Positions 47,897 through 55,844 of a stretch of 64,000 nucleotides of DNA are shown in pieces; the stretch's first letter is position 1; every line of letters starts with the position of its first letter. Origin of the DNA: Thiomicrospira sp. XS5 (GTDB lineage: Bacteria; Pseudomonadota; Gammaproteobacteria; Thiomicrospirales; Thiomicrospiraceae); NCBI RefSeq assembly GCF_001507555.1, contig NZ_LQBO01000001.1, positions 1,178,001-1,242,000 of the forward strand, in the 5' to 3' direction. Below the pieces are notes generated by a model that was not told the DNA's origin, did not search any database, and saw only the letters and a program-made list of their open reading frames with translations. The position numbers were made by a program, and so were the translations under genes.

Positions 47897-48997
47897 ATGA
47901 AACGCATGTTTTGCAAATGCGGGCAGGAGATATTTTTCGATAATCTCTATTGCGCCGCTTGTGGTCGTGATTTGGCCTATGACCCGACCATTGGCACCAT
48001 GTGGAGTGGTGAGGTGCGGAGCGATTCGCGCTTTTACCCGCATCCCTCCGACGGTACCAAGTTGCCGAGTTTTAAGATTTGCAATCACCGCTATTCGGTG
48101 GTCAATTGCAATTGGCTTATCAGTCCGGAAGACGAAGGCAGTTGTCAGTGTGTGTCCTGTCGCACCACGCGGACGATTCCAGATTTGAGTTTGCCGAAAA
48201 ACCCCAAGCGCTGGCGGATTCTGGAAAGAGCCAAGCGGCAATTGATGTACACCTTATTGGATTTGAAGTTGGTGGATCCGCAAGGCGCACCGGGGCATAA
48301 CGTCTTGCGCTTCGACTTTCTGGAAGACCAACGCAGTAACCCGAATGTCGCGCTGGAACATGTGTTGACCGGCCACAGCAATGGTTTGATTACCTTGAAT
48401 GTTGCGGAAGCCGATGAAGGCTTTTTGCATGTGATGAAAGAACAGATGGGTGAACGCTATCGCACTTTGCTGGGGCACTTTCGTCATGAGGTCGCGCATT
48501 ATTTTTGGCATGAAATCATTGAACAGGAAGGATTGCTAGAGGCCTTTCGTGAGGTGTTCGGCGATGAACGCGCCGATTACGACGAATCCCTCAAAGCCTA
48601 TTATGAAAAAGGCTCAGTGTCACACTGGAAAAGCCGTTATATCACCCCTTATGCCAGCAGTCACCCGCATGAAGACTGGGCGGAAACCTGGGCGCATTAT
48701 CTGCATATGGTGGATACGCTGGAAACGGCGGTCAGTTATAGCTTGAGTGTGTATGAGCCGCGCCGCAACGATTTCGACGACTGGTTCAGCGAATGGAAAC
48801 GGGTGTCGCAGGTGATGAACGCCCTGAACCGCAGCATGGGACTGGCCGACCCGTACCCATTTATTTTATCGCCGGTCGTACAAGGCAAACTCCGTTTCAT
48901 CGATGAAGTGGTGGACGCTCATTTTTACAGACAATCGTTAGAGGAGAATGCTCGTGAAAACCAAACCAGTCGACAACATTCACTGGACGGGATTTAA
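47897..48997 (+). CDS. Zinc-binding metallopeptidase (Peptidase_Mx-like) with zinc ribbon
   Basis: The 366-residue protein has an N-terminal zinc ribbon (CKCGQ...CAACGR) and a second Cys pair (CQCVSC). The protease motif HEVAHYFWH has His197, Glu198, His201 and His205. A conserved HPHEDWAETWAHYLHMVDTLE region follows. It is probably cytoplasmic because no signal peptide is seen. It lies between the alpha-E gene (36 bases) and glycerate kinase (3 bases). Whether it cleaves a product of the ATP-grasp enzyme is a hypothesis. Confidence 0.82.
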   Translation: MKRMFCKCGQEIFFDNLYCAACGRDLAYDPTIGTMWSGEVRSDSRFYPHPSDGTKLPSFKICNHRYSVVNCNWLISPEDEGSCQCVSCRTTRTIPDLSLPKNPKRWRILERAKRQLMYTLLDLKLVDPQGAPGHNVLRFDFLEDQRSNPNVALEHVLTGHSNGLITLNVAEADEGFLHVMKEQMGERYRTLLGHFRHEVAHYFWHEIIEQEGLLEAFREVFGDERADYDESLKAYYEKGSVSHWKSRYITPYASSHPHEDWAETWAHYLHMVDTLETAVSYSLSVYEPRRNDFDDWFSEWKRVSQVMNALNRSMGLADPYPFILSPVVQGKLRFIDEVVDAHFYRQSLEENARENQTSRQHSLDGI

Positions 48998-49000
48998 GCT

Positions 49001-50146
49001 GTGAAGACCGTTCTTGTTGCGCCCGATTCGTTTAAAGGCTCTTTATCCGCGGTGGACTTCTGCCGCATCGTCGAACGCGCCGGTCAGGGGGTGGCCGATG
49101 GCTTGAATTTTATTTCCCGCCCGATGTCCGACGGCGGGGAAGGTTTTGTCGAATCCATTACCTATGCCGGGTTGGCCGAGTCGCATGAAGTGATTGTTCA
49201 AGACCCATTAGGCCGTCCGGTGGCCGCCAAATTCGGTTGGCAGCCGGGCTCAAAAACCGCCATTGTCGAGATGGCACAGGCGTCCGGATTGCCGAGATTG
49301 GCAGAGCATGAATTGAACCCGATGACCGCCTCCACCTACGGCACCGGCCAGGTCTTGGCGGCGGCGATTCGGCTGGGTGCGGAAAAAATTATTCTCGGGC
49401 TGGGTGGCAGTGCTACCAATGACGGCGGGGCCGGCGCCTTGCAGGCGTTGGGGTTTGATTTCCGGAATGCACAAGGCGACTCGCTGGCGTTTGGGGGCGG
49501 GGCCTTGGTTGAGCTGGATCATATTGAACGAAATGCACCAGGCCTGGTGAAAAGTGATTTAAACCAGATTGAATGGGTCATTGCCTGCGACGTGTCCAAC
49601 CCGTTGTTGGGTGAGCAGGGTGCGACAGCGGTGTTTGGGCCGCAAAAAGGCGTGGATGAAACCACTGCACCGATTCTGGAAGCGGGTTTGAAACAGTTGG
49701 CCAAGGTGATTGAAGCCGACTGGGGCAAACGCATCGAGCATTTGCCGGGCGCCGGTGCCGCCGGTGGAATGGCCGGCACCTTTGTCGGTTTGTTGGATGC
49801 CCGCTTGGCGTCCGGCTTCGATTTGCTGGCGGAACTGTTGTCGTTGACGGAAGTCCTTCGAGACGGCGACGTACATCTGGTGATTACCGGCGAAGGCAAA
49901 ATGGACGAGCAAACCCGCTTCGGAAAACTGCCGAACCGCATTGCCGAACTGGCCGGGGACTATGATATTCCAACCGTCGGTCTCTGCGGCAAACTGGAGG
50001 CCTCGACACAGGACTTACCGGCATTTTTTGAACTGCGTTCCATTCACGAACAGGTTTCGTCCGAAGCGGATTTAACGAGCTTGTTACAACAGTCTGAACA
50101 GAATCTGGAAAAGACCATTCAAAGCCATTTGAAGAATTGGTTGTGA
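49001..50146 (+). CDS. Glycerate kinase (GK-I family)
   Basis: The 381-residue protein starts with GTG and MKTVLVAPDSFKGSLSA. It has the family stretches PMSDGGEGFVES, ILGLGGSATNDGGAGALQALG, LPGAGAAGGMAG and VITGEGKMDEQT. It phosphorylates D-glycerate, here most likely that released from glucosylglycerate, returning it to glycolysis or the Calvin cycle. It is co-directional with and nearly touching the metallopeptidase gene. A palindrome copy lies inside (49536-49549). 2- or 3-phosphoglycerate specificity cannot be read from sequence. Confidence 0.92.
   Translation: MKTVLVAPDSFKGSLSAVDFCRIVERAGQGVADGLNFISRPMSDGGEGFVESITYAGLAESHEVIVQDPLGRPVAAKFGWQPGSKTAIVEMAQASGLPRLAEHELNPMTASTYGTGQVLAAAIRLGAEKIILGLGGSATNDGGAGALQALGFDFRNAQGDSLAFGGGALVELDHIERNAPGLVKSDLNQIEWVIACDVSNPLLGEQGATAVFGPQKGVDETTAPILEAGLKQLAKVIEADWGKRIEHLPGAGAAGGMAGTFVGLLDARLASGFDLLAELLSLTEVLRDGDVHLVITGEGKMDEQTRFGKLPNRIAELAGDYDIPTVGLCGKLEASTQDLPAFFELRSIHEQVSSEADLTSLLQQSEQNLEKTIQSHLKNWL
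49536..49549. repeat. CCAGGCCTGG palindrome copy inside the glycerate kinase gene
   Basis: 14-base perfect palindrome CACCAGGCCTGGTG, read in a different frame from the other genic copies (Pro-Gly-Leu). Confidence 0.85.
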
Positions 50147-50162
50147 TGGGCGAGAACTCGGA

Positions 50163-50198
50163 AAATAAAAAGCCCGCGCCAGACAGAAACGACGCGGG
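50163..50198 (-). terminator. Rho-independent terminator after soxB
   Basis: On the minus strand CCCGCG-type arms (50191-50198 and 50173-50180) are followed by CTTTTTATTTT. It lies in the gap between convergent glycerate kinase and soxB. Confidence 0.8.
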
Positions 50199-50256
50199 AA
50201 ACAACGGTATCTTGAATCCAGTCTTGGAGGCCATCGTTGAAAATGGCGACGGGTGA

Positions 50257-52161
50257 TTAAATCAGTTTGCCGGCATAATCTTCGATGCCCGGATTATCGG
50301 CAATGCCTTTCAACGTCGGATGATTGATTTTTTTAAGCTTCATGTCCGAACGCTGGCCGCGTAAGTGGTCGGCGACCACATCCCAAATCAAACGACCGTC
50401 ACCGACTTCCTCCACTTGCCCCCAGCCGGCGACGGTGTAGGTTTTGTTCGGTTCAATCGGTGTGCCGTCGTCCAGTTGCATATGAGTAATACGCTGGCCG
50501 AGCGAGGCTTTCGGTTCGCAGGTGTAATCCATGCCGCCGAGTCGAACCATGTCACCGCCGGATTGCAGGTAAGGGTCTTTCTGGAAAATGTTCTCGCATA
50601 CGCCTTCCAAAGTGTCTTTGATTTGCGCACCGGTTAATTCGGCTTTGTAGGTTTCCCCATAGGTCATGGAGGTTTCATCCATCACGCGTTCCATGGTGAT
50701 GGTTTCGCCCGCCAGCACCGAGGTGCCCCAGCGCACACCTGCAGACATGGCGATTTGGGTGTCGTGTTCTTCGCGCAGGGCGTTGACGATGATTTGGTCC
50801 CAAGTGCCCATAAAGTTACCACGACGGTACAAGGTGTCTTCGGCCACAGCCAGTTCTTCACTGAGAATCTGTTCGTAGGTTTTGCCCAGGCGTTCCGGGT
50901 TATAGGCGTATTTCGGATTACGCGATTCGACAATCGACTTGGTGTACTGCGTTTGACGCAGATTGGTGATGAACTGGTCCACACCGGCGTCGGCGGCCAA
51001 TTCGTTGGAGAAGACCGGCAGCAAGCGATAATGCATGCCGCGCAACTTGCCGTTTTGGATGTCCAAGTCCATACAGCCGACGAACTTGCCGTTGGAACCG
51101 GCATTGGTGACTTGGCAGACATGGCCATCCGGGGCTTTCACCGGAATGGCTTTTGGAATGCCGTCGTGCGTGTGGCCGCCGAAAATGGCGTCGATGCCGT
51201 TGACGCGTGATGCCATCTTGATGTCCACGTCCATGCCGTTATGGGAAATCATAATGACCGCCGCGACTTTTTCGTTTTCACGGATGTGGTTGACGGTTTC
51301 CTGCATGGAGTCCTCCCGCAAACCGAAGGACCAATCCGGGAAGTTGGCGCGTGGGTTGGCGTTGGCGGTTCTCGGGAAGGCTTGGCCGATGACGGCGATA
51401 CGTTCGCCGTTTACCACCTTGACGGTGTAAGGCTTAAACGGCAGAGCGCTGTCTTCGTCGTATAACCCGATGCCACCGTGTTTTTCGGTCATATCGCGGT
51501 AGGCATCGCCGAACAGGGAATCTTCTTTGATGCGCATGTTCTGGGCCAGAAATTCGCCTTTGAATTTCTGAATATTGGTCAACACCTCGTCTTCATGGTA
51601 GGTGAACTCCCAATGCCCGGTCATGATGTCCACGCCGATCAGGTTTGACGCTTCCACCATGTCTTGACCGCGTGTCCAAAGCGCCGTGCCCGAACCGTGC
51701 CATAAATCTCCTCCATCCATTGTCAGGGTATTTTGCTGGCCACCCGCTTGCTCTCTGAGTTTGTCAAGTAGGGTTTTGAGATGGGCGAAGCCGCCCACCT
51801 TGCCATATTGTTCCGCCGCATCCTGAAAGTTCAGGAACGAAAACGCATGGGCCAACGGTGTGTTGTCGGCAATGTTCAGTTCTTTCAGGAGTTTGTGCCC
51901 GACCACGTGTGGCAGTTGGCCGTAAGCCGGACCGACGCCGAGATTGACGTTGGGTTCGCGGAAATAAACCGGTTTCAATTGCGCATGGGAGTCGGTGATG
52001 TGCAGAATACGAGCCGTGCCTTGCATGGGCACCTGATAGATGTCTTTTGAAATGGCCGTTCCTTTGGGTTGGGAAGACATCGCCAGGCCGGTGCCGGGTA
52101 ATAGGCCCGCGGCGGCGGCCATGGACATAACGTGTAAAAACTCGCGTCGATTCAGAGACAT
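50257..52161 (-). CDS. soxB: Thiosulfohydrolase SoxB
   Basis: The ATG at 52161 (634 residues) has AAGGAGAG 8 bases upstream. The protein then begins SLNRREFLHV, a twin-arginine signal. Metallophosphatase-type metal motifs include ITDSHAQL, MDGGDLWHGSG, SHNGMDVD and GGHTHDG, and a 5'-nucleotidase-like C-terminal domain follows. SoxB hydrolyses sulfate from SoxYZ-bound thiosulfate in the periplasm with two Mn ions. It stands alone without other sox genes. Its upstream region is filled by an inverted-repeat element. Confidence 0.97.
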   Translation of the reverse strand: MSLNRREFLHVMSMAAAAGLLPGTGLAMSSQPKGTAISKDIYQVPMQGTARILHITDSHAQLKPVYFREPNVNLGVGPAYGQLPHVVGHKLLKELNIADNTPLAHAFSFLNFQDAAEQYGKVGGFAHLKTLLDKLREQAGGQQNTLTMDGGDLWHGSGTALWTRGQDMVEASNLIGVDIMTGHWEFTYHEDEVLTNIQKFKGEFLAQNMRIKEDSLFGDAYRDMTEKHGGIGLYDEDSALPFKPYTVKVVNGERIAVIGQAFPRTANANPRANFPDWSFGLREDSMQETVNHIRENEKVAAVIMISHNGMDVDIKMASRVNGIDAIFGGHTHDGIPKAIPVKAPDGHVCQVTNAGSNGKFVGCMDLDIQNGKLRGMHYRLLPVFSNELAADAGVDQFITNLRQTQYTKSIVESRNPKYAYNPERLGKTYEQILSEELAVAEDTLYRRGNFMGTWDQIIVNALREEHDTQIAMSAGVRWGTSVLAGETITMERVMDETSMTYGETYKAELTGAQIKDTLEGVCENIFQKDPYLQSGGDMVRLGGMDYTCEPKASLGQRITHMQLDDGTPIEPNKTYTVAGWGQVEEVGDGRLIWDVVADHLRGQRSDMKLKKINHPTLKGIADNPGIEDYAGKLI

Positions 52162-52181
52162 GGATTGACTCTCCTTTGTTG

Positions 52182-52447
52182 AGGGCAATTCGGTTAACCT
52201 TTAGTCGATTCTGGCAACGCCAAATTCGTCAGATCAAGGCGTGAAGCTGCAGGAATGTCTAGACCTTGCAAGACTTCACAACGTGGAGCTGACCGAATTT
52301 GGCTAAGCCCCTTCGGGCGGAACTAGAAGACTACATCTTCGTTGTTGTGACTCTTGTCCTTAGGGTAACTAAGGTCAGCGAGCCACGCCTAGAATATGCA
52401 GTCTTTTAGTTCCGCAGAATTTCACTAAAGATTAATCGAGTTGCCCT
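52182..52447. mobile_element. MITE-like element with 23-24 bp terminal inverted repeats in the soxB upstream region
   Basis: The ends 52183-52205 and 52424-52446 are inverted repeats matching at 20 of 23 positions, extendable by one base each side. Inside are three further inverted repeats: 52219-52232 with 52289-52303 (one inserted base), the GCCC-CTTC-GGGC hairpin at 52307-52318, and 52317-52332 with 52400-52415 (one mismatch). The last encloses CCTTAG-GGTAA-CTAAGG. There is no ORF for a transposase. The left end starts only 5 bases beyond the soxB Shine-Dalgarno. No clear target duplication is visible. A conserved structured RNA or regulatory leader is the alternative. Confidence 0.65.
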
Positions 52448-52584
52448 TTAATATTCACTTATTGGGTTTGAAACTCAAAACCAGTTTACGAATTTCTCGT
52501 GAAAACCATATTGGGACGGTTCCTAAATCGATTAGGGTTTTCCCTAAGTTTTTGAAGATTGAGCCATTTTGGGTGGGAAAACGA
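52448..52584. other. AT-rich spacer between the inverted-repeat element and the response regulator gene
   Basis: No gene is seen here. A soxB promoter could lie in this stretch or inside the element, but I cannot assign boxes confidently. Confidence 0.4.
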
Positions 52585-53214
52585 TTAGCTTTCCGATGAT
52601 GGGACGGGGTGGTCTTTACCGGCTTCGATGGCGAGTCGAACCAGTTCGGTGACGGTTTTGACGCCGAGTTTCGACATCAGGTTCGCACGATGCACTTCGA
52701 TGGTTTTGATGCTCAGGCACAGTTGGTCGGCGATGATTTTATTGGGGTGACCTTGCAGGACGCCGGTCAATACTTGGGATTCGCGTTTGGAGAGCTGTTC
52801 GAAGCGGTTTTGCAAGGCATCGGTCTTTTCCTGATGTTTCTGCAAATCGTCGTAATGGTGAATCGCCAGTTGGATACGTTCCAGCATGTGTTGGTCGTTA
52901 TAGGGTTTTTCGATGAAGTCGAAGGCGCCTTCTTTCATGGCGCGAATCGCCATCGGCACGTCGGCGTGGCCGGTGACGATGATGACCGGAAAATCCGGAT
53001 CGATGTGTTTGATGGATTGATGCAGTTCCATGCCGTTCAGGCCGGGCATTCGTACGTCGAGCACCACGCAACCGGGCAGGCCTGGTGAAAATGCGTCTAA
53101 AAAAGCCTGACCGTTTTCATACAGGCGGGTTTGCAGGTTGACCGATTCCAGCAACCATTCCAACGACTCCCGTACCAGACGGTCGTCGTCCACAACATAC
53201 ACGCAAGGTTCCAT
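52585..53214 (-). CDS. FixJ/TtrR-type response regulator
   Basis: The ATG at 53214 (209 residues) overlaps the kinase stop as ATGA, and the protein starts MEPCVYVVDDD. The receiver domain has phosphoacceptor D53 (CVVLDVRMPG), with TGHADVPMAIRAMKEGAFDFIEKP. A LuxR-type helix-turn-helix follows (LSKRESQVLTGVLQGHPNKIIADQLCLSIKTIEVHRANLMSKL). It is encoded with a sensor kinase of the PhnD-like periplasmic type and next to soxB. Control of thiosulfate or tetrathionate genes is inferred. The gene contains a 9-of-10 palindrome copy at 53076-53085. Confidence 0.9.
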   Translation of the reverse strand: MEPCVYVVDDDRLVRESLEWLLESVNLQTRLYENGQAFLDAFSPGLPGCVVLDVRMPGLNGMELHQSIKHIDPDFPVIIVTGHADVPMAIRAMKEGAFDFIEKPYNDQHMLERIQLAIHHYDDLQKHQEKTDALQNRFEQLSKRESQVLTGVLQGHPNKIIADQLCLSIKTIEVHRANLMSKLGVKTVTELVRLAIEAGKDHPVPSSES

Positions 53215-55571
53215 CACGCGTTTTCCTCCGAAGTGTTTTTGTGAGCCTTCCCGGCTTCGCACAAGGGTAATTCAAACATAAATTGCGCGCCTTCATGGGT
53301 GTTGCAGACGTGCAATTGGCCGTGGTGCGCCTCGACAATGCTGCGGCAAATCGCCAGCCCCAGACCCATGCCGTCGGATTTCGAGGAATGGAAGGCATCG
53401 AAAACATGGGGCAACTCCTTTTCCGGAATACCGGGGCCGGTGTCGGACACCAGAATGCGCGCGGTATCGGTTTGAGGATGAATGTCAACCGATACGCAGC
53501 CGCTTTCGTCGCACGCATCAATGGCGTTGCGAATCAAATTCAGCAAGACCTGTTCGATTTGAACCGGGTCCCCGACGACACAGACATCGCCCTGCAAGGA
53601 CGGCGGAATCAATGTCACGGCATGTTGCTTGGCTTCCGAGTCCAGCAGTGACAACACGCGTTTCAAAGTGGCATTGAGTTGGAAAGCTTCTTGGCGCCGT
53701 GCGCCGGTTTGCACGAATTCGCGCAGACGACGGATGATGTTGGTGGCGCGATCAAGGCTTTCCAAAGACCGGGTCAGGCCGGTTTTGAGGTGTGACGGTT
53801 GGCTGTCATCCAAGCGTCTCAGGCTACCGCTGATGTAATTGGTGGCGGCGGTCAGCGGTTGGTTGATTTCATGCGCCAGACCGGAAGCCATTTCACCGAC
53901 GGTGAACAGGCGGGTGACTTTGCCGAGTTGGGTGCGATATTTGTCATGCTCGGTTTCGATGTCCTGACGCTCGATGCTGGAGCCGATCCATTGGGTGATG
54001 AGGCGCAATAACTCTTCGTCCACTTCGGTCAGTTGCCATTGTGCGATGTTTTGCCCCACGAACACCAGCACGCAGTGCGGTTGACCGTTGACCTGTACGG
54101 TGAAAGTGACGACCTGGCCGGCGCAAGGCGTGTCGGAAAATTGCAGAATGGCTTGGCTTTTGAATTCCGACAAGTGACTTTCCAGACATTGTTTCAGTTT
54201 GGATTCTTCGGGCATATCCCCATCGGAAACGCACAACGACAGCGCCGGGTGTGGGCCGTCGGGCAGCTTGTACAAAAACGCGGCGTCCATGCGGAAATGG
54301 CGACGTGCTAATTGAATCAAGCGCAACAGTTTTTCCGATTGGGGGAGACGAGTGTCGACGGAAATTTCGTACACCCCTTGCAGCGCGGCGCGGCTGCGAC
54401 GTAATGTATCTTCCGCCTTTTCCCGGGCTTCGATGTCTTGTTCCAGCGCCTGGTTGACTTGCGAGAGTTCCACGGTGCGCTCGGCGACTTCTTTTTCCAG
54501 GTTGTCGCGGTGTTTGGCGAGTTCGGACTGGGAAACCGCCAGTTTCCGGTTGATGCGGCTCATGCGCGCGGAAAAGGCCGACAACATCAGAATCAACACC
54601 ACAATCAAGCCGACGGCGAGGCCATGTTCCTGCAAGATGGCCTTGAGACTGATCTGTTTGCTCGGTTCGTAAGGTGGCAGTTTCAGGGCGCGAAGCAAGC
54701 CATGCACGGTGGTGAAGTCTTCGGCGCGGGTCCAGCCGTAGTGCGGGTTATAGGTACCGGGCGCGGTGCTTTTCGGCATGGCTTGCAGGGTACGGGAAAC
54801 CTGGCGAGCCAGCGCAATGTCGGTGTGTGCCAATCGAATCATCGACCATTCCGGATAGAGAATGCTGCTGTGCAGCAACGGGTAAGGGCCGGTGTGCTGT
54901 GGGTGGATGACTTTGATTTGGTTGGCGGGCAGTTGGTTTTGGTCCAACAGCGACTCGATCAAACCGGAACGGATAATGCCGATATCGGCTTCTTCATTGA
55001 TGATAGCGCGAATAATCGCTTCCTGAGACCCGTTGGTGAACAGCAGGTTGAAAAAGTCTTTTTTGGGCGCGATGCCGGCCAGTTGCAGTTCTCGCCAGAT
55101 CATTTGATAGCCGCCGAATTCGGACGGCGACACCGCCATCACGCTTTGGCCTTTCAGGTCGGATAGGCGTTTCAGATCATTGCGGTCGGCGCGGGTGATG
55201 AGTGCCGCACCGAAATGACTGTAAGGCCGGGTCTCGTAGCGGGTTTGCAGCGTGGCGATGGGGTGGACATCCTCGGTTTTCTCCAGTGCGACGATTTGCG
55301 ACGGATTGGTGATGGCGAAATCGAGCTGTTGTTTGTTAATGGCATGGGTCAGGCATTCCGGCCCCATGGGTTTGATGACGAATTGGTGGCTGGGAATTTC
55401 TTTGGAAAGCCATTGTGCGGTTTTCGCCCAAAAGGCTTTGTCGGCTTCGGTATGGCGCAAATTCAACACGCCGATGTCGACGATGTTGGCCCGCACGGCA
55501 GACAACGGCATCAACAGGGTGATGACGAATAACCCGATTGAAATACGTAATGGAAAGGGAGACTGGAGCAA
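53214..55571 (-). CDS. Sensor histidine kinase with periplasmic PhnD-like binding domain (TtrS/ThsS-like)
   Basis: The 785-residue protein has a signal/anchor at the N-terminus. A periplasmic substrate-binding-type domain (about 30-310: IGVLNLRH..., FAITNPSQIVALE, KGQSVMAVSPSEFGGYQMIWREL, ADIGIIRSGLIESLL) is followed by a membrane helix near 325-345, a coiled coil and a GAF-like region (about 420-540). The HisKA domain has His567 (ASGLAHEINQPLTAATNYI), and a HATPase_c domain follows. This layout matches tetrathionate (TtrS) and thiosulfate (ThsS) sensors. The neighbouring soxB makes a sulfur oxyanion the likely ligand. Confidence 0.9.
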   Translation of the reverse strand: MLQSPFPLRISIGLFVITLLMPLSAVRANIVDIGVLNLRHTEADKAFWAKTAQWLSKEIPSHQFVIKPMGPECLTHAINKQQLDFAITNPSQIVALEKTEDVHPIATLQTRYETRPYSHFGAALITRADRNDLKRLSDLKGQSVMAVSPSEFGGYQMIWRELQLAGIAPKKDFFNLLFTNGSQEAIIRAIINEEADIGIIRSGLIESLLDQNQLPANQIKVIHPQHTGPYPLLHSSILYPEWSMIRLAHTDIALARQVSRTLQAMPKSTAPGTYNPHYGWTRAEDFTTVHGLLRALKLPPYEPSKQISLKAILQEHGLAVGLIVVLILMLSAFSARMSRINRKLAVSQSELAKHRDNLEKEVAERTVELSQVNQALEQDIEAREKAEDTLRRSRAALQGVYEISVDTRLPQSEKLLRLIQLARRHFRMDAAFLYKLPDGPHPALSLCVSDGDMPEESKLKQCLESHLSEFKSQAILQFSDTPCAGQVVTFTVQVNGQPHCVLVFVGQNIAQWQLTEVDEELLRLITQWIGSSIERQDIETEHDKYRTQLGKVTRLFTVGEMASGLAHEINQPLTAATNYISGSLRRLDDSQPSHLKTGLTRSLESLDRATNIIRRLREFVQTGARRQEAFQLNATLKRVLSLLDSEAKQHAVTLIPPSLQGDVCVVGDPVQIEQVLLNLIRNAIDACDESGCVSVDIHPQTDTARILVSDTGPGIPEKELPHVFDAFHSSKSDGMGLGLAICRSIVEAHHGQLHVCNTHEGAQFMFELPLCEAGKAHKNTSEENA

Positions 55572-55652
55572 GAGGTTGGCCTTTTAAAAATGGTTCAATG
55601 TCGTCGTGTTTGCTTTTTTTAGCATAGCGATTTTTTCCAGGACGGCAAGATG

Positions 55653-55678
55653 GATTTTGACCAGGCCTGGTCAAAATC
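55653..55678. repeat. 26-base perfect palindrome centred on CCAGGCCTGG
   Basis: The longest copy of the palindrome in the window: arms GATTTTGA and TCAAAATC flank the 10-base core. It lies between two divergently transcribed genes, where a terminator would not be expected. Confidence 0.9.
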
Positions 55679-55844
55679 TTGATTGCGGATGATCTCAATT
55701 CAAGGATGGAGCCCGTTTGAGTTCCTCTTAAAAATAATTGATTTGGCTTAAGTTTTATTTGATCACCCGTGCATCTCTATTGCGTTATACTCGTTGCAAA
55801 ATATACTACGTAATTTTTATAGAGCAACATGAAACAGGTCTGAC

